64,000 nt of DNA from Symsagittifera roscoffensis (lineage: Eukaryota > Xenacoelomorpha > Acoela > Convolutidae), in contig NC_087064.1 of NCBI RefSeq assembly GCF_963678635.1, forward strand, positions 35,907,716 through 35,971,715. The letters are read 5' to 3'. The position numbers were made by a program, and so were the translations under genes. The notes under the pieces were generated by a model that saw only the letters and a program-made list of their open reading frames with translations, searched no databases and had not been told where the DNA came from. Every line of letters begins with the position of its first letter. Position 1 is the first letter of the stretch. Below, in pieces: positions 1 to 10,587 of the stretch.

Positions 1-130
1 GAATTTGGTAGCTAAAATCATTGCCGTTTTAACCCAGCAAGAGCTAGAGACATAATAAACCGGAAGCATAGTTCTGTTGGAGGCGTAATAAACTTTTGAA
101 TACGTCACTGTTTTCCTTCGAGGAATATCT
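1..130. repeat. Dispersed block shared with two later spacers
   Basis: This stretch (including the words 'aacttttgaatacgtcactg' and 'gttttcctt') reappears in diverged form near 6905-7020 and 22065-22190, and more weakly near 3055-3130. It carries no coding signal. It is probably untranslated or terminal sequence of one of the retroelements of this cluster, but I cannot say which. Confidence 0.5.
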
Positions 131-390
131 TATCCTAGACTTACTCAGACTTCTTCCCTGATCTTAACTTTTTCCATGGTCAGTAATTCAACGATTTTTC
201 TCAAAAAAAATTCAGCCAGGAGGTTGTTTTGCTCACTTAATTGTTCTGATTGCGATTGATTATCTAGTTTTCTCTCATTAGTCTCCTTCTTTTTCATCGC
301 TCAAAAAAACACATCTATCAATCTTTTAGCCAAAAATCCATTGTCCTCCAAACACTCTTTTTTACTCTCTGACATGTTTCACATGTTGTT

Positions 391-1600
391 TTTTTTCCTT
401 AGAATTTAAAATTCCCAACCCTATAATTGGGTGCTGTTATAGTACTCTCAAGTATTGCGAACCTTGTCTTCAATTGTGACGGCTCAAATCCTTGTATTTT
501 TTGAGTTATGACGTTTTTTGTGTTTTTTTTTCAAAAAATTTTCACGAAATTTAAACGAAATTTTTCCTTCAAATTTTGAAACTCCCAACCCTGTAGTGCG
601 GGGCTATCAGAGTGCTCTGAGGGGTTGCGCACCTTGCCTTCAATTATGACTGCTTTAACCCTAGTAGTTTTCGAGATGAGACGTTTTTGTGATTTTTTCA
701 AAACATTTTCAAGAAATTTGAACAAAGTCTTTTTCTTTACAGTTCGAAATTCCCAACCCTATAGTTGGGTGCTGTTAGAGTACTCTCAAGGATTGCGAAC
801 CTTGTCTTCAATTGTGACGGCTCAAAATCTTGTATTTTTTGAGATATGACGTTTTTTTTCATATTTGTTCAAGGATTGCGAATGTTCTCTTCAAATGCGA
901 CGGCTCAAATTCTTGTATTTTTCGAAATATGACGTTTTTTAAATATTTTTTCAAAAAAATTCGGGAAATTTAAACCAAATGTTTTTCTTCAAAATTTGAA
1001 ATTCCCAACCTTGTAGCTGGATGCTGCTGAAATAGTCTCAAGGATTGCGAACCTTGTCTTAAATTGTGACGGCTCAAATCCTTTTGTTTTTCGGGATATG
1101 ACGTTTTTTTCATATTTTTTCAAGGATTGCGAATGTTGTCTTCGAATGTGACGGCTCTACTGCTTGTACTTTTTTGAGATATGACGTTTTTTGTGTTTTT
1201 TTTCAAAAAATTTAAACAAAATTTTTTCCTTCAAAATTTGAAATTCCCAACCCTGTAGTTTGGAACTATCAGAGTGCTCTCAGGGATTGTGTACCTTGCC
1301 TTCAATTATGACCGCTCTAATCCTTGTAGTTTTCGAGGTGAGTCGATTTTGTGATTTTTCCAAAAATTTTTCAGGAAATTTGAACGAAACTTTTTTTCTT
1401 CAAAATCTGATAACCTTTACCTTGTAGTTGGGTGCCGTCAGGGTACCCTCAGAGGGTTCAAATCTTCACTCCAAATATGAATACTGGAATAATTGTAGTT
1501 CTCGAGATTTGATTTTTTCGGGATTTGACTGAAAATTTGATTGAAAAAGTTTTTAAAATTTGAAATTACCAACCCTGTAATTGGCTGCTGTCAAAGCACA
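391..1600. repeat. Tandem array of diverged ~165 bp units
   Basis: Units recur with the landmark 'attcccaaccctatagttgg' near 411, 587, 749, 1003, 1243 and 1565. Each is followed by 'gattgcgaaccttgtcttca' and then by 'gatatgacgttttttgtg'. Spacing is about 162-178 bp, or about 240-250 bp where partial units are inserted. The same family forms the better-preserved array at 29200-29800. The array abuts a Helitron-like end at 1689, so it is probably the internal minisatellite of a non-autonomous rolling-circle element. Confidence 0.75.
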
Positions 1601-1660
1601 GAAAAAGCCTGCAGATGTGGTTTCCAATATATATGGTTTTTTCATGAGTTACTAAAATTT

Positions 1661-1690
1661 CGAAGGACCGGAGGTGCTTTACACGCTAGT
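1661..1690 (+). mobile_element. Helitron-like 3' terminus (copy 1)
   Basis: A short imperfect hairpin (ggacc-gga-ggtgc) is followed by 'tttacacg' and then CTAG at 1686-1689, with T as the next base. Helitrons end in a small hairpin a few to a dozen bases before CTRR and insert between A and T. The same arrangement is seen at 27103-27129 and 30086-30110, each time at the end of the 165 bp repeat family. The 5' end and any RepHel gene were not found. Confidence 0.5.
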
Positions 1691-1849
1691 ACCTCTGAAG
1701 GCCAGTAATTTTCATCTCTATCCCTTCTAACTACCTCTCTTGCCTTAGCTAGTTTCCCTGATGCCTTACTTCTATCGGCATTTAACTGGCTTAACGCAGA
1801 TCCCTAGAAATTGATATGAAAACTGCGCACAATTTGTTACTAAACCGCA
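1691..1849. other. Unassigned spacer
   Basis: Sequence between the Helitron-like end and the Penelope fragments. I see no reading frame, RNA or repeat that I can name. Confidence 0.4.
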
Positions 1850-1940
1850 GAAACCGTACGCGCGAATAAAAAAAATCCATTACAATTTCTTTATCGGGGC
1901 AATTTTTTCAGTAATGTAATTTTCAGGAAAATGCTATTAG
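1850..1940. repeat. Block repeated beside Penelope fragments
   Basis: The words 'acgcgcga', 'tacaatttctt' and 'atcggggcaatttttt' followed by 'tttcagg' recur near 5665-5755 and 9430-9520, each near a hammerhead-like core. The three copies probably come from the terminal or untranslated region of one Penelope-like family. Confidence 0.5.
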
Positions 1941-2300
1941 GAAACTGCAACATATCGGAATCCGAATACGCAGTCATCGCTGAAACAGTGTGGTGTTGCA
2001 GTACTTGCAAAACACAACAGGAAGCAGATCGAACTGAGAATGGTGTTAAAATTTTTCTAAGATATGTGGACGACATAGTTGGAACTGCAAATTTGGATAT
2101 AACTTATTGGCAGCCTCGAGAGCTACCCCATGACCCCAGGCTTTGACAGTTCTAACTATGTCGTCCACATATCTTAGAAAAACTTTACCACCATTCTCAG
2201 TACGATCTGCTTCCTGTTGTTTTTTTTGCAAGTAATGCAATACCATACTGTTTCAGCGATGTCTGCGTATTCAGATTCCGATATGTTACCACACCCTAAG
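1931..2300. repeat. Inverted repeat of a PHD/RT fragment
   Basis: On the plus strand, 1935-2090 encodes a finger fragment (ISESEYAVIAETVW) followed by an RT catalytic motif (RYVDDIV). The same peptides are read on the minus strand from about 2300 to 2140. The arms are about 150 bp and are separated by roughly 60 bp. Two copies of the same retroelement segment now lie head to head. Confidence 0.75.
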
Positions 2301-2985
2301 AAGTACCAATTCAAACAAGCTTCGCATTCTACCCCTTTAGTCCGATATGTCACCTTTTTCTGACATCCAGGCCAGACCTCCTTGTTACCCTCCTTTAGCA
2401 CAGTCAATTTTGGTACTTCTTTCTTTAATGCAGCTTCGTATTCTTTGAGCCACAAGCTGGCCAGTATTACTGCAAGGGAGGCGCTAATGGCTAAACCGTC
2501 TTTTTAACATACCACAAACCACTGCATTTAAAGTGTAACTTACTCACTGCCAAATTCAGTAGTTTTTTCATAGTTTTGCGAGATGTTTCCGGAGGGTTGA
2601 CTTGCTCATATAATATCCTAAGGGCTATTTCAACCGCTTCCTTGAGCGGGAAATTAGTTTACAATTTCTTTACATCAAGGAAGATTATGCTCTCATCAGA
2701 GACCAGTTCAGTTTTCTCCAAGATATCCCTGGCCATTTGGTTGTTTGTTTCTATGTTTGCCCCTCAGTTTCATCAAAAAATTTTGCCAATGTTTTATTTA
2801 GGTTGCCATATGAGCAACCAGGTAAAGAATGGACGGGACGAAGTGGTGTGCCTTGTTTGTGTACTTTTGCTAATCCATACAGCCTCGCCGGCTGCGCCCC
2901 CGTTGATCTCAACCTAGTATACAGCGCTTCGCTAATCTCGTCCTTCTTTTTCATGGCGAGTAATTCTTTGTTCATTGTCATTTTA
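2046..2985 (-). pseudogene. Penelope-like reverse transcriptase with embedded PHD finger, decayed
   Basis: Read on the minus strand from 2981 down, the fragments follow Penelope-type RT order. First comes LYGLAKVHK with LRPV (about 2900-2860). Then FLDVKKL-stop-TNFPLKEAVEIA (about 2680-2630), then a palm motif B region resembling LA..ASLAVILASLWLKEYE (about 2490-2440), and finally RYVDDIV (about 2170-2150) with a following PNLQF. Between motif B and the YVDD motif lies a C4HC3-like finger (2390-2240: CQKKV, CEACLNW, CITC). Its first cysteine (now W) and its histidine (now F) are lost in this copy. At least two stops and a frameshift break the frame. No GIY-YIG domain is seen, because the element is truncated. 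Confidence 0.8.
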
Positions 2986-3009
2986 CCTCAAATACTACTG
3001 ACCTTATAA

Positions 3010-3299
3010 CAAAAAGCGGTGGTAAAATTCTGTACAAACAGAGACAAAAATCTAATTAATGACTGTTTTCCTTAAAGGAATATAACAGTTTGCTTATAGT
3101 TTATCGCTAAAAACGGTTAGAATTTAACGAAAATGGTTATCCCTGGCCATTTGAGTGTTTTTTTATGATTGCCCCCTCAATTTCATCCCTCAACACCCTC
3201 AAGCCAAAACAGCGAACACTAACTATATAACTGAAGTAAGTGAAGACACAATGCCATACCACCTCTTTATATTCGAACAAATAAACATCAAGACAGTTT
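3010..3299. other. Spacer with a small Penelope relic
   Basis: The stretch near 3133-3190 ('atccctggccatttg', then 'ccccctcaatttcat') is a diverged copy of the minus-strand Penelope sequence at 2726-2775. Nothing else can be assigned. Confidence 0.45.
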
Positions 3300-5340
3300 G
3301 AAAATCAACCCTGAAAACGCACGGAAACCACGGTCCCTCAGGTCTAGATGCGTGCGAATGGAGAAGGATATTAACTCACTTCAACCAGATAACCATTGAG
3401 CTTTGCAAAACAATTGCTAAACTATCCTATACAATAGCAAGTAAATTTCTTGCCCATGAAAACCTAACGGCGTACAACTTGTCATGGGTATAGGTGAAGT
3501 TCAGAGAAGAATAATTGGCAAAACAATCACCCAATGTATAAAATCAGCCCTTAAAAAACTCGGAAAAAAATTTCCAATTCTGCTTAGGCCAGAAGTGTGG
3601 AATCAAATATGCTATCCAGAGCTTGAGGAACGAGTTTGAGAAGCCCGAAACGGAAGCCATACTACTTATTGATCCAGAAAACGCCTTCAACTCGCTCAAT
3701 AGAGAACTTGCTCTGGAAAACGTAGAAATCCTTTGTCCGGCACTACATCATGCGCTTGCCAACTCATATAAACATCACTCAAATTTTTTTAGTCAATAAC
3801 ACGGTTTTGACATCTACCAAAGGCACAACGCAAGGTGATCCCCTCGCAATGGCAAGGCACGGAATTGGGATAATGGCACTGATTGAGCTCCTGCAAAAAC
3901 CAAATGTCACCCAAAAATGGTACGCAGATGATTGAAGTGCTGCAGGTGATCTTAAGAGTCTCCGCGCAATACTGGACAACCCTGATGTGCACGGAAAGGC
4001 TTTCGGATACAATGTAAAGCCTTCCAAGTGTCAACTCATAGTAAAAGAAAACCGTCGTGACATTGCCATAAAAGTATTCGAAGGCATAAATATTACAATG
4101 GTAGACGATTTTAGAGTCCTTGGATCGGTTATAGGAACACCATCAGCATGCAATAAATACATAGAAAGCGAAATTGAAAAGACAGCTACCCTAACTGAAA
4201 AGTTTTCCAAAATAGCTAACACATCACCGCAACATGCGTGTTCCTGCTACACAAAGGGAGTTCAGAATAAATTGAGCTTTCTAAACAGAACAACTCCAGA
4301 AGCATTTAAGAAAAAGGATGAAATTGAGAAAAACGTAAGACAGCAACAGCTACTTCCTAGTACTACTGGTAACAACCATTTAACCGATGAAGATCACTAC
4401 CTTTTTGCACTACCACTAAGAATGGGAGGATAAGACAACCTCAGTAACACGGAATTTTCCCGAAATTATGAGTGGTCACAAGCAATTTGTGATCCCTTAG
4501 AAAACAGTGATCCAGAAATAGCTGAAACAGAAAAAACTATGATAAACAGAAACATCAAAAATGAGAGACAGATCATCTTACTCTCAAAAAAGAATAAAAA
4601 ATATGCAAAATTGCTAATCAGAAAAAAAACTGACAAAAAATCAGATTTTAAAGATGGATTACATCTGAGATATGGATGGGAACCACCAAACATCCCAACA
4701 TACATGCCCATGTGGACAACCGTTCACACTGACCCACTCTCTACACTGTCCCAAAGGTGGATACACTCACCTAAGTCATAATGAAATTCGCGATACCTTT
4801 GCGACATTCCTGCACGAAGTATGCCATGATATTGAAATAGAGCCGAAATTTCAACCGTTCACAATAAAAGAACCACCACTGAAGATGACGCTCGACTTGA
4901 CATCAAGGCCTCTGGGGAGGACAAATGGACTCTGGGGAGGCCAATCCATTTGAACTTTTTTCGATGTAAAAATTTTCAACCCCCATGCTAAATCCTGCCC
5001 CAAAATTATATCTGACGCCTACAAATATCATGAGAGTGTCAAAAGATTAATATACTTACAAAGAACTCTGGATGTGGAACACAGCAGCTTTGTTCCTCTA
5101 GTTTTTGCGTGTACCGGAGGAGCAGCACCAGGCTCTACCAAAACCATCCAGAATCTAGCAGAGAAACTAAGCGAGAAACGGAACGAATCATGTTCGGACA
5201 CAGTAAACTTTATAAGAACAAAAATAAATTTTGCACTTCTGAGGAGTGCAATCCTCTACTTTAGGGAGTGCAAAAATCTTAAAAATACATCCAACATAGA
5301 CAATTCTATCTGTGCTATAGTCGAGGAGGGTAGTTTTTAA
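3300..5340 (+). pseudogene. Non-LTR type reverse transcriptase with restriction-like endonuclease, decayed
   Basis: Fragments in order are: GPSGLDACEWRRI (about 3330); GIGEVQRRIIGK (about 3485); an RT block with IDPENAFNSLNRELAL (about 3670); TTQGDPLAMA (about 3825); and YADD (3921-3932) followed at once by a TGA stop. The frame resumes at 3987-4433 (PSKCQL, VLGSVIG) and again after further stops. A zinc knuckle CPCG-x-H-x-C with RD follows at 4705-4790. Then come an endonuclease-like ARLDI plus FFDVKIFNPHA pair (4886-4990) and the C-terminal block FVPLVFACTGG to the stop at 5340. These are features of reverse transcriptases with a PD-(D/E)xK-type endonuclease; I do not assign a clade. Several frameshifts and stops make it non-functional. 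Its last ~350 bp are repeated at 8757-9112. Confidence 0.75.
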
Positions 5341-6039
5341 TTGACAATTCTCTTGATTTTTTAATGTCGACTTGATTCAGCCATAAAGTTTTGCCGATGT
5401 ATTTCTATAGCGTTGGTACGGCCCTATCCAACCTGTGCACGTACCGTCGCATGACGTAAGTGCCCATTTTATTTGGCCCCTTCTTTTAAAAAAAAAGACA
5501 AAAATGGTTATAAGGTATATAAAATGTTAGTTCAAACGTTTTCGCACATTTTGTGCATCATCAGGATTAAAATTTTTGACAGTATTTACAAAACGATCAA
5601 AAATCTGAAGCGATCAAAGATCTGAAACGAGCAAAGATCAGACCAAAGATCAAAAAGCGCCAAAACCATACGCGCGAAGCAGAAAAGCTAGTACAATTTC
5701 TTAATCGGGGCAATTTTTCAGAAATGTAAATTTCAGGAAACTGCTTTTAATTTTATCTAAAATTTTCAGGGATTCCAACTCAAAATTCCAAGTGAGATTT
5801 CCTCTTTGGACTAATCTAATTGTTGGTAGCAAAAAAACAGCGACATTTTTTCTACCGGCCAAGAGCACTGAAACTAATGCGGCACTAGCAAGACAAAAAT
5901 TAGTTTACTGGCATTGAATGGTCGTTTTTGTCCTCCACTCGATATCCCTCAGCCAGCGCATGTGCATCGCGACTTACTTGTGATGGCTTCCATTCTGTGG
6001 CCATATCTTTGAGAAAATGCCAGCAAGATATCTCGATGG
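5341..6039. other. Spacer between retroelements, first copy
   Basis: Non-coding. It holds a short direct-repeat patch (variants of 'cgatcaaagatctgaaa', 5593-5650), a hammerhead-like core (5530-5570) and the Penelope-associated block (5665-5755). The whole spacer is repeated at 9113-9824 with scattered differences. Confidence 0.6.
5530..5570 (-). ncRNA. Hammerhead ribozyme-like core, copy 1
   Basis: The minus strand reads CTGATGA (5564-5558), then a five-base-pair stem gcaca/tgtgc with an AAA loop, then GAAA (5543-5540) and ACGTTTG. CTGATGA-stem II-GAAA is the hammerhead core, and Penelope-like elements are known to carry minimal hammerheads in their terminal repeats. I could not establish stems I and III, so self-cleavage is not shown. 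Confidence 0.4.
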
Positions 6040-6693
6040 TATTTTTATTATTATTATTAATAAGAATTTATACGTTATAAAACGTAAAGGAGTTTCCTCC
6101 TATAGTCTCCAGGTAGTTGAGTCCATCCATAGGTAGTCGGACTGGAAGTGGGACCAGAAGTACTGAAGCAACCGAGACTTGAGTGCAACCGGCTTGAAGA
6201 ACTGTACGCGCTGAGGAAGGCGGTTGGCCAGGGAGGGCGCCCTAAACCAAAAGTTATGCTCTAAAAGCTTCTTCCTGGGTATGTCGAGCTCAAAGGGCGG
6301 ACTGTCTCTAGCACGTGCATGTCGTGTGTTTACGCTCATATGAAGGAAACGTGTCGCATCAATATCGTAACGGCCGTCGAGGAAGGAAAAGAAGGTCAAC
6401 CAGTTGCAGATATAATGATACTGGTAGCAGGTTCGCCTCGCGCAGTGATTTATCGTACGCCTTGATAATACTTCAGGCACTGATTTCAATTCCACATTGT
6501 TTGATTGATATTGTTCTAGATAATCCATGAGGATCGCCGGATTATGTCTTTTGTTTCTGGAGACAAGATTACTTGTTCTCTTGATGACAATGATATCTGT
6601 TTTCCGCAGACCTTCAAATATATCGGAGGTGTCCGTTCTCATTAAGTAGAAAATCGCCTTTAATTGTTGCAGCTTGATTTGCTGATACGGCAT
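6040..6693 (-). pseudogene. LINE 3' fragment (C-terminal ORF2 remnant), copy 1
   Basis: A 197-residue open frame on the minus strand (6693-6100) ends with a block resembling the tail of jockey/CR1-type ORF2 proteins (FWFRAPSLANRLPQRV, then KSRLL, then the stop). It is followed at 6060-6040 by a TAA-type simple-repeat tail on the minus strand, as expected for the 3' end of a 5'-truncated LINE insertion. No RT catalytic motif is present. This is the most intact of four copies; the others carry a 10 bp insertion and a 15 bp deletion that break the frame. Confidence 0.65.
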
Positions 6694-7261
6694 CAGCTCG
6701 CTAGGAATTATAATTGTTATTGCGCTGAGTTGATGTGCTGTGGTTCAGCCATCGTACCACAGGTTAATCTGCTTACTGGCAAGAGATTGTTTTTCCGTAA
6801 GACTGGAATGTTTTAGCCATCTTCATTGCATGTGGATTCGAAGAGGCCGAGGACAGAGTTTTTTCTGTTCGAGTATTTTTTGAGGTCTTGCAGTCTGTGA
6901 AAAAACGAACTGGTAGCTACAATCATCAAGAGCTGGGAACATAATAAACAAAACGCATATTTCTGTATAAAGGCTAAAAAAAACTTTTGAATACGTCACT
7001 GTTTTCCTTTGAATATAACATTTTTATTATAGCTTAAAGCTAAAAAAATTTTGAATTTAATAAAAGAAATGTAATATCATTCGATTTGATTTTAAAAAAT
7101 CAATTAAAAGAAGAGAAAAGCATGATGCACAAGTGTGCGTCATGCAATTAAAGCAAAAATGGTAGATTACCAGAAGACTATAAAATGCCAGTTCAAATGG
7201 CAGGGAATTTTGTAAAGTCTGGAATGATCAAGGAGTCTGGCGTTGATATGTGGCCTTGGAA
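6694..7261. other. Spacer, first copy, with the empty BEL target
   Basis: Non-coding sequence corresponding to 10509-10587 joined to 22001-22420 in the second copy. It contains the unoccupied target GATTC (6835-6839) and the dispersed block shared with position 1. Confidence 0.65.
6835..6839. other. Empty insertion site of the BEL element
   Basis: The first copy reads 'gcatgtggattcgaagagg' without interruption. In the second copy the same sequence is split: 'gcatgtggattc' precedes the 5' LTR (15043-15047) and 'gattcgaagagg' follows the 3' LTR (22001-22005). GATTC is therefore the 5 bp target-site duplication, and this is the pre-insertion state. Confidence 0.9.
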
Positions 7262-8756
7262 TTGAGGTAAGAATGAGTTCGAGAATGGAGTGATTCGTGA
7301 CAATGGGGTTGTTCAGGGGTCTGGGACGTTTGCTTCATTGGCACGCTCTATCGACTCTCTCACAATGGCTGCATTGCCAATCTGGACGGCTAACGACAGC
7401 CGCTATCTGAGGAAAGTCCCGGCTCTTTTGTCATTGGTTTCCGCGATAATTTGGCGGCAAAGCTGTTTCAGGAAGTCGTCGGTGTCGGTTCCGAGGTCGC
7501 CGAGGTGCTTGACTGCAACAGGTTGGAAAATGTAGTTTCTGGTCAGGCTCTCGTACTTCATTCGCTTTGCTTCTACTGCTTTGTCTGCTATTGTCGGACC
7601 TGGGAAGGTACCTCGGGCAACATTAGACATGGCAAGGCGGTTGACGCACGTGAAGTCCCAGATCAGGCAGAGGCCGTTTTTCCATGGAGAGAGAGTGATA
7701 CCATCTGGTCTTTTTCCGTCATCACATGAGAGGCCGATTGGTTCTAGAGAAGACTGAAAGTCGGACAAACAGAAATTACGTTTGATGGCTTCATTCACAA
7801 GTCAGTGTCTCGTGTGGCGACTGCTGCTTTTAGCACAGGACAGAGCATGAATACCTTTAACGTCAGCTTGGGCCCCGCATACACATGTGTACGATGATGA
7901 AATATTGGCGCCAAGGCGTAACGAAGAAGCAATACGGAACTGTTCGTGTGTTAATTTTAGTTTCAGAGTGGATGATGGCAGAGTGTTGATCCAGTCACCG
8001 GATCCTCGACCTTTTGCTCCTTGCAACCGGACATTGTCTTGTTCAGTGGAGACGTTTTCAAGCTCCCTGAGACGATTTCCAGCAATTGATTGATACCAAT
8101 TTTTCTGTTTCTTCTGATCGTCGCTGTCCGGTGCAGTTTCATCTTCTCCCACAAGTAGCCACCATTTTTCAGCTGCTTCTCGTTCATCAGTTTCCGGCAA
8201 TCCTGTTTTGATCGACAAGAGCTCGGGATTTGCTAACAGAGGATAGAAAAGCAGGGGTTGACAGTTCTGTTACATTCATTGTGTATGCCCATTCCCGCGC
8301 ATTTAACGGGCAGGGTGAGTTGTTGCCAAGTTTGTTCGTCTAAGTGGACGTTCAGTACTGTTTGTAGCGTGAATTGGATTGCTTCATCAAAAAGAATCAG
8401 GATATCTGACCTTGTAAACGTTGGCGCGGTGCGAAGAGTATAGAGCAGTTTCGGAATAAACACTTTTTTTGATGAGGTAAAATGCTTCGTGGGCGTCTAC
8501 ATATTCCATTCATTTGCATAGAGTATTCAGAGAAATCATTTTCTCGTTCAACATGCGGTCCAGCGCTTCTTGGCCAATCGGTGCTCCCAGCGTCTCTAGG
8601 TCGCCTAATTTCGTGACGGTAAGGCTTGGTATTAGATCGTTGAACTCGCGCATTATGTCATCACTGAGGCTGGTGTTGGGTCCCAAAATGGTCAGCTCGC
8701 TTTTGTTGGCCTTTAGTGAGAGTCCTAGGGACGTTGCGAACTTGATGAACGCCCCA
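7262..8756 (-). pseudogene. Second RT/restriction-like endonuclease retroelement, 3' part
   Basis: Read on the minus strand from 8756 down, the fragment starts in the RT thumb side (8740-8514, matching the RT at 23059-23160). It continues with LLYTLRTAP and GMGIHNE (8463-8233) and a finger CVCG-x-HALSC-x-RH (about 7890-7810). The endonuclease-like block RPDGITLSPWKNG then WDFTCV (about 7710-7650) follows, and the C-terminus ends near 7403. It is broken into at least three frames. The 5' half is missing here because the tandem-duplication junction lies at 8756/8757. The second copy (22410-23790) has the RT but lacks ~730 bp of this part. Confidence 0.75.
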
Positions 8757-9112
8757 ATGCTAAATCCTGCCCCAAAACTTTATCTGACGCCTACAAATAT
8801 CATGAGAGTGTCAAAACATTAATATACCAACAAAGAACTCTGGATGTGGAACACAGCAGCTTTGTTCCACTAGTTTTTGCGTGTACCGGAGGAGCAGCAC
8901 CAGGCTCTACCAAAACCATCCAGAATCTAGCAGAGAAACTAAGCGAGATGCGGAACGAATCATGTTCGGACACAGTAAACTTTATAAGAACAAAAATAAA
9001 TTTTGCACTTCTGAGGAGTGCAATCCTCTACTTTAGGGAGTGCAAAAACCTTAAAAGTACATCCAACATAGACAATTCTATCTGTGCTATAGTCGAGGAG
9101 GGTAGTTTTTAA
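8757..9112 (+). pseudogene. Duplicated 3' end of the first RT/endonuclease element
   Basis: Nearly identical to 4987-5340, with the same C-terminal block FVPLVFACTGG ending at the same stop. It has no promoter or upstream coding part. The left edge joins abruptly to the unrelated minus-strand RT fragment, with 'ccc' microhomology. This is the junction of the 3.77 kb tandem duplication. Confidence 0.85.
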
Positions 9113-9824
9113 TTGACAATTCTCTTGATTTTTTAATATCGATTTGATTCAGCCATAAAATTTTGCCGATGTATTTATATAGCGTTGGTACGGCCCTATC
9201 CAACCTGTGCACGTACCGTCGCATGACGGAAGTGCCCATTTTAATTGGCCCCCTTTTTTAAATAAAAAGGCAAAAATGGTTATAAGGTATATAAAATGTT
9301 AGTTCAAACGTTTTCGCACATTTTGTGCATCATCAGGATTAAAATTTTTGACAGTATTTACAAAACGATCAAAGATCTGAGCGATCAAAGATCTGAAACG
9401 ATCAAAGATCAGACCAAAGATCAAATAGCGCCAAAACCATACGCAAGAAGCAGAAAAGCTTGTACATTTTCTTAATCGGGGCAATTTTTTTCAGAAATGT
9501 AAATTTCAGGAAACTGCTTTTAATTTTATCAAAAAGTTTCAGGGATTCCAACTCAAAAATCTAAGTGAGATTTCCTCTGAGGACTAATCTAATTGTTGGT
9601 GGCAACAAAACAGCAGGCATTTTTTCTGCCGGCCAAGGGCACTGAAACTAATGCGTCACTAGCAAGACAAAATTAATTTACTGGCATTAAATGGTCGTTT
9701 TGTCCTCCACTCGAAATCCCCCAGCCAGCGCATGTGCATCGCGACTTACTTGTGATGGCTTTCATTCTGTGGCCATTTCTTTGAGAAAATGCCAGCAAGA
9801 TATCACAATGGTATTTTTATTTTT
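9113..9824. other. Spacer between retroelements, second copy
   Basis: Copy of 5341-6039 with scattered differences, including the short direct-repeat patch (9365-9425) and the Penelope-associated block (9430-9520). No coding sequence is seen. Confidence 0.7.
9297..9340 (-). ncRNA. Hammerhead ribozyme-like core, copy 2
   Basis: Duplicate of the 5530-5570 motif. On the minus strand CTGATGA (9336-9330), the gcaca/tgtgc stem-loop, GAAA (9315-9312) and ACGTTTG are all retained. It arose with the local tandem duplication, so it is not independent evidence for function. Confidence 0.4.
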
Positions 9825-10508
9825 ATTATTATTAATAAGAATTTATACGTTATAAAACGTAAAGGAGTTTCCTCCTATAGTCTCCTGGTAGCTGAGTCCA
9901 TCCATAGGTAGTCGGACTGGAAGTGGGACCAGAAGTACTTAAGCAGCCGAGACTTGAGTGCAACCGGCTTGAAGAACTGTACGCGCTGAGGAAGGCGGTT
10001 GGCCAGGGAGGGCGCCCTAAACCAAAAGTTATGATCTAAAAGCTTCTTCCTGGGTATGTCGAACTGTCTCTAGCACGTGTATGTCGTGTGTTTAGGCTCA
10101 TTTGAATAAAACGTGTCGCATCAATATCGTAACGGCCGTCGAGGATGTTAGAGAGGAAAAGAAGGTCAACCAGTTGCAGATATAATGATACTGGTAGCAG
10201 GTTCGCCTCGCGCAGGGTTTTATCGTACGCCTTGATAATACTTCAGGCACTGATTTCAGTTCCACATTGTTTGATTGATATAGTTCTAAATAATCCATGA
10301 GGATTGGCGGATTATGTCTTTTGTTTCTGGAGACAAGATTACTTGTTCTCTTGATGACAATGATATCTGTTTTCCGCAGACCTTCAAATATATCGGAAGT
10401 GTCCGTTCTCATTAAGTAGAAAGTCGCCTTTAATTGTTGCCGCTTGATTTGCTGATACGGCATCAGCTCGCTAGGAATTATACTTGTTTTTGCGCTGAGT
10501 TGTACCAC
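9825..10508 (-). pseudogene. LINE 3' fragment, copy 2
   Basis: Same minus-strand ORF2 tail and TAA-type tail as 6040-6693. The frame runs from 10508 to 10098 and is then broken by indels relative to copy 1 (extra bases near 10144, missing bases near 10061). This copy is the direct flank of the BEL insertion. Confidence 0.65.
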
Positions 10509-10587
10509 AGGTTAATCTGCTTACTGGCAAGAGATTGTTTTTCCGTAAGACTGGAATGTTTTTGCCATCTTCATTGCATGTGGATTC

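Noticed and set aside
2576-3009. Plus-strand frames over 2576-3009
   Set aside because: The minus strand carries the Penelope-type RT motifs here; the plus frames are shadows.
6315-6530. Plus-strand frames over the LINE fragments (also near 10434, 12954, 14894)
   Set aside because: Antisense to the conserved ORF2 tail and not supported by any motif.
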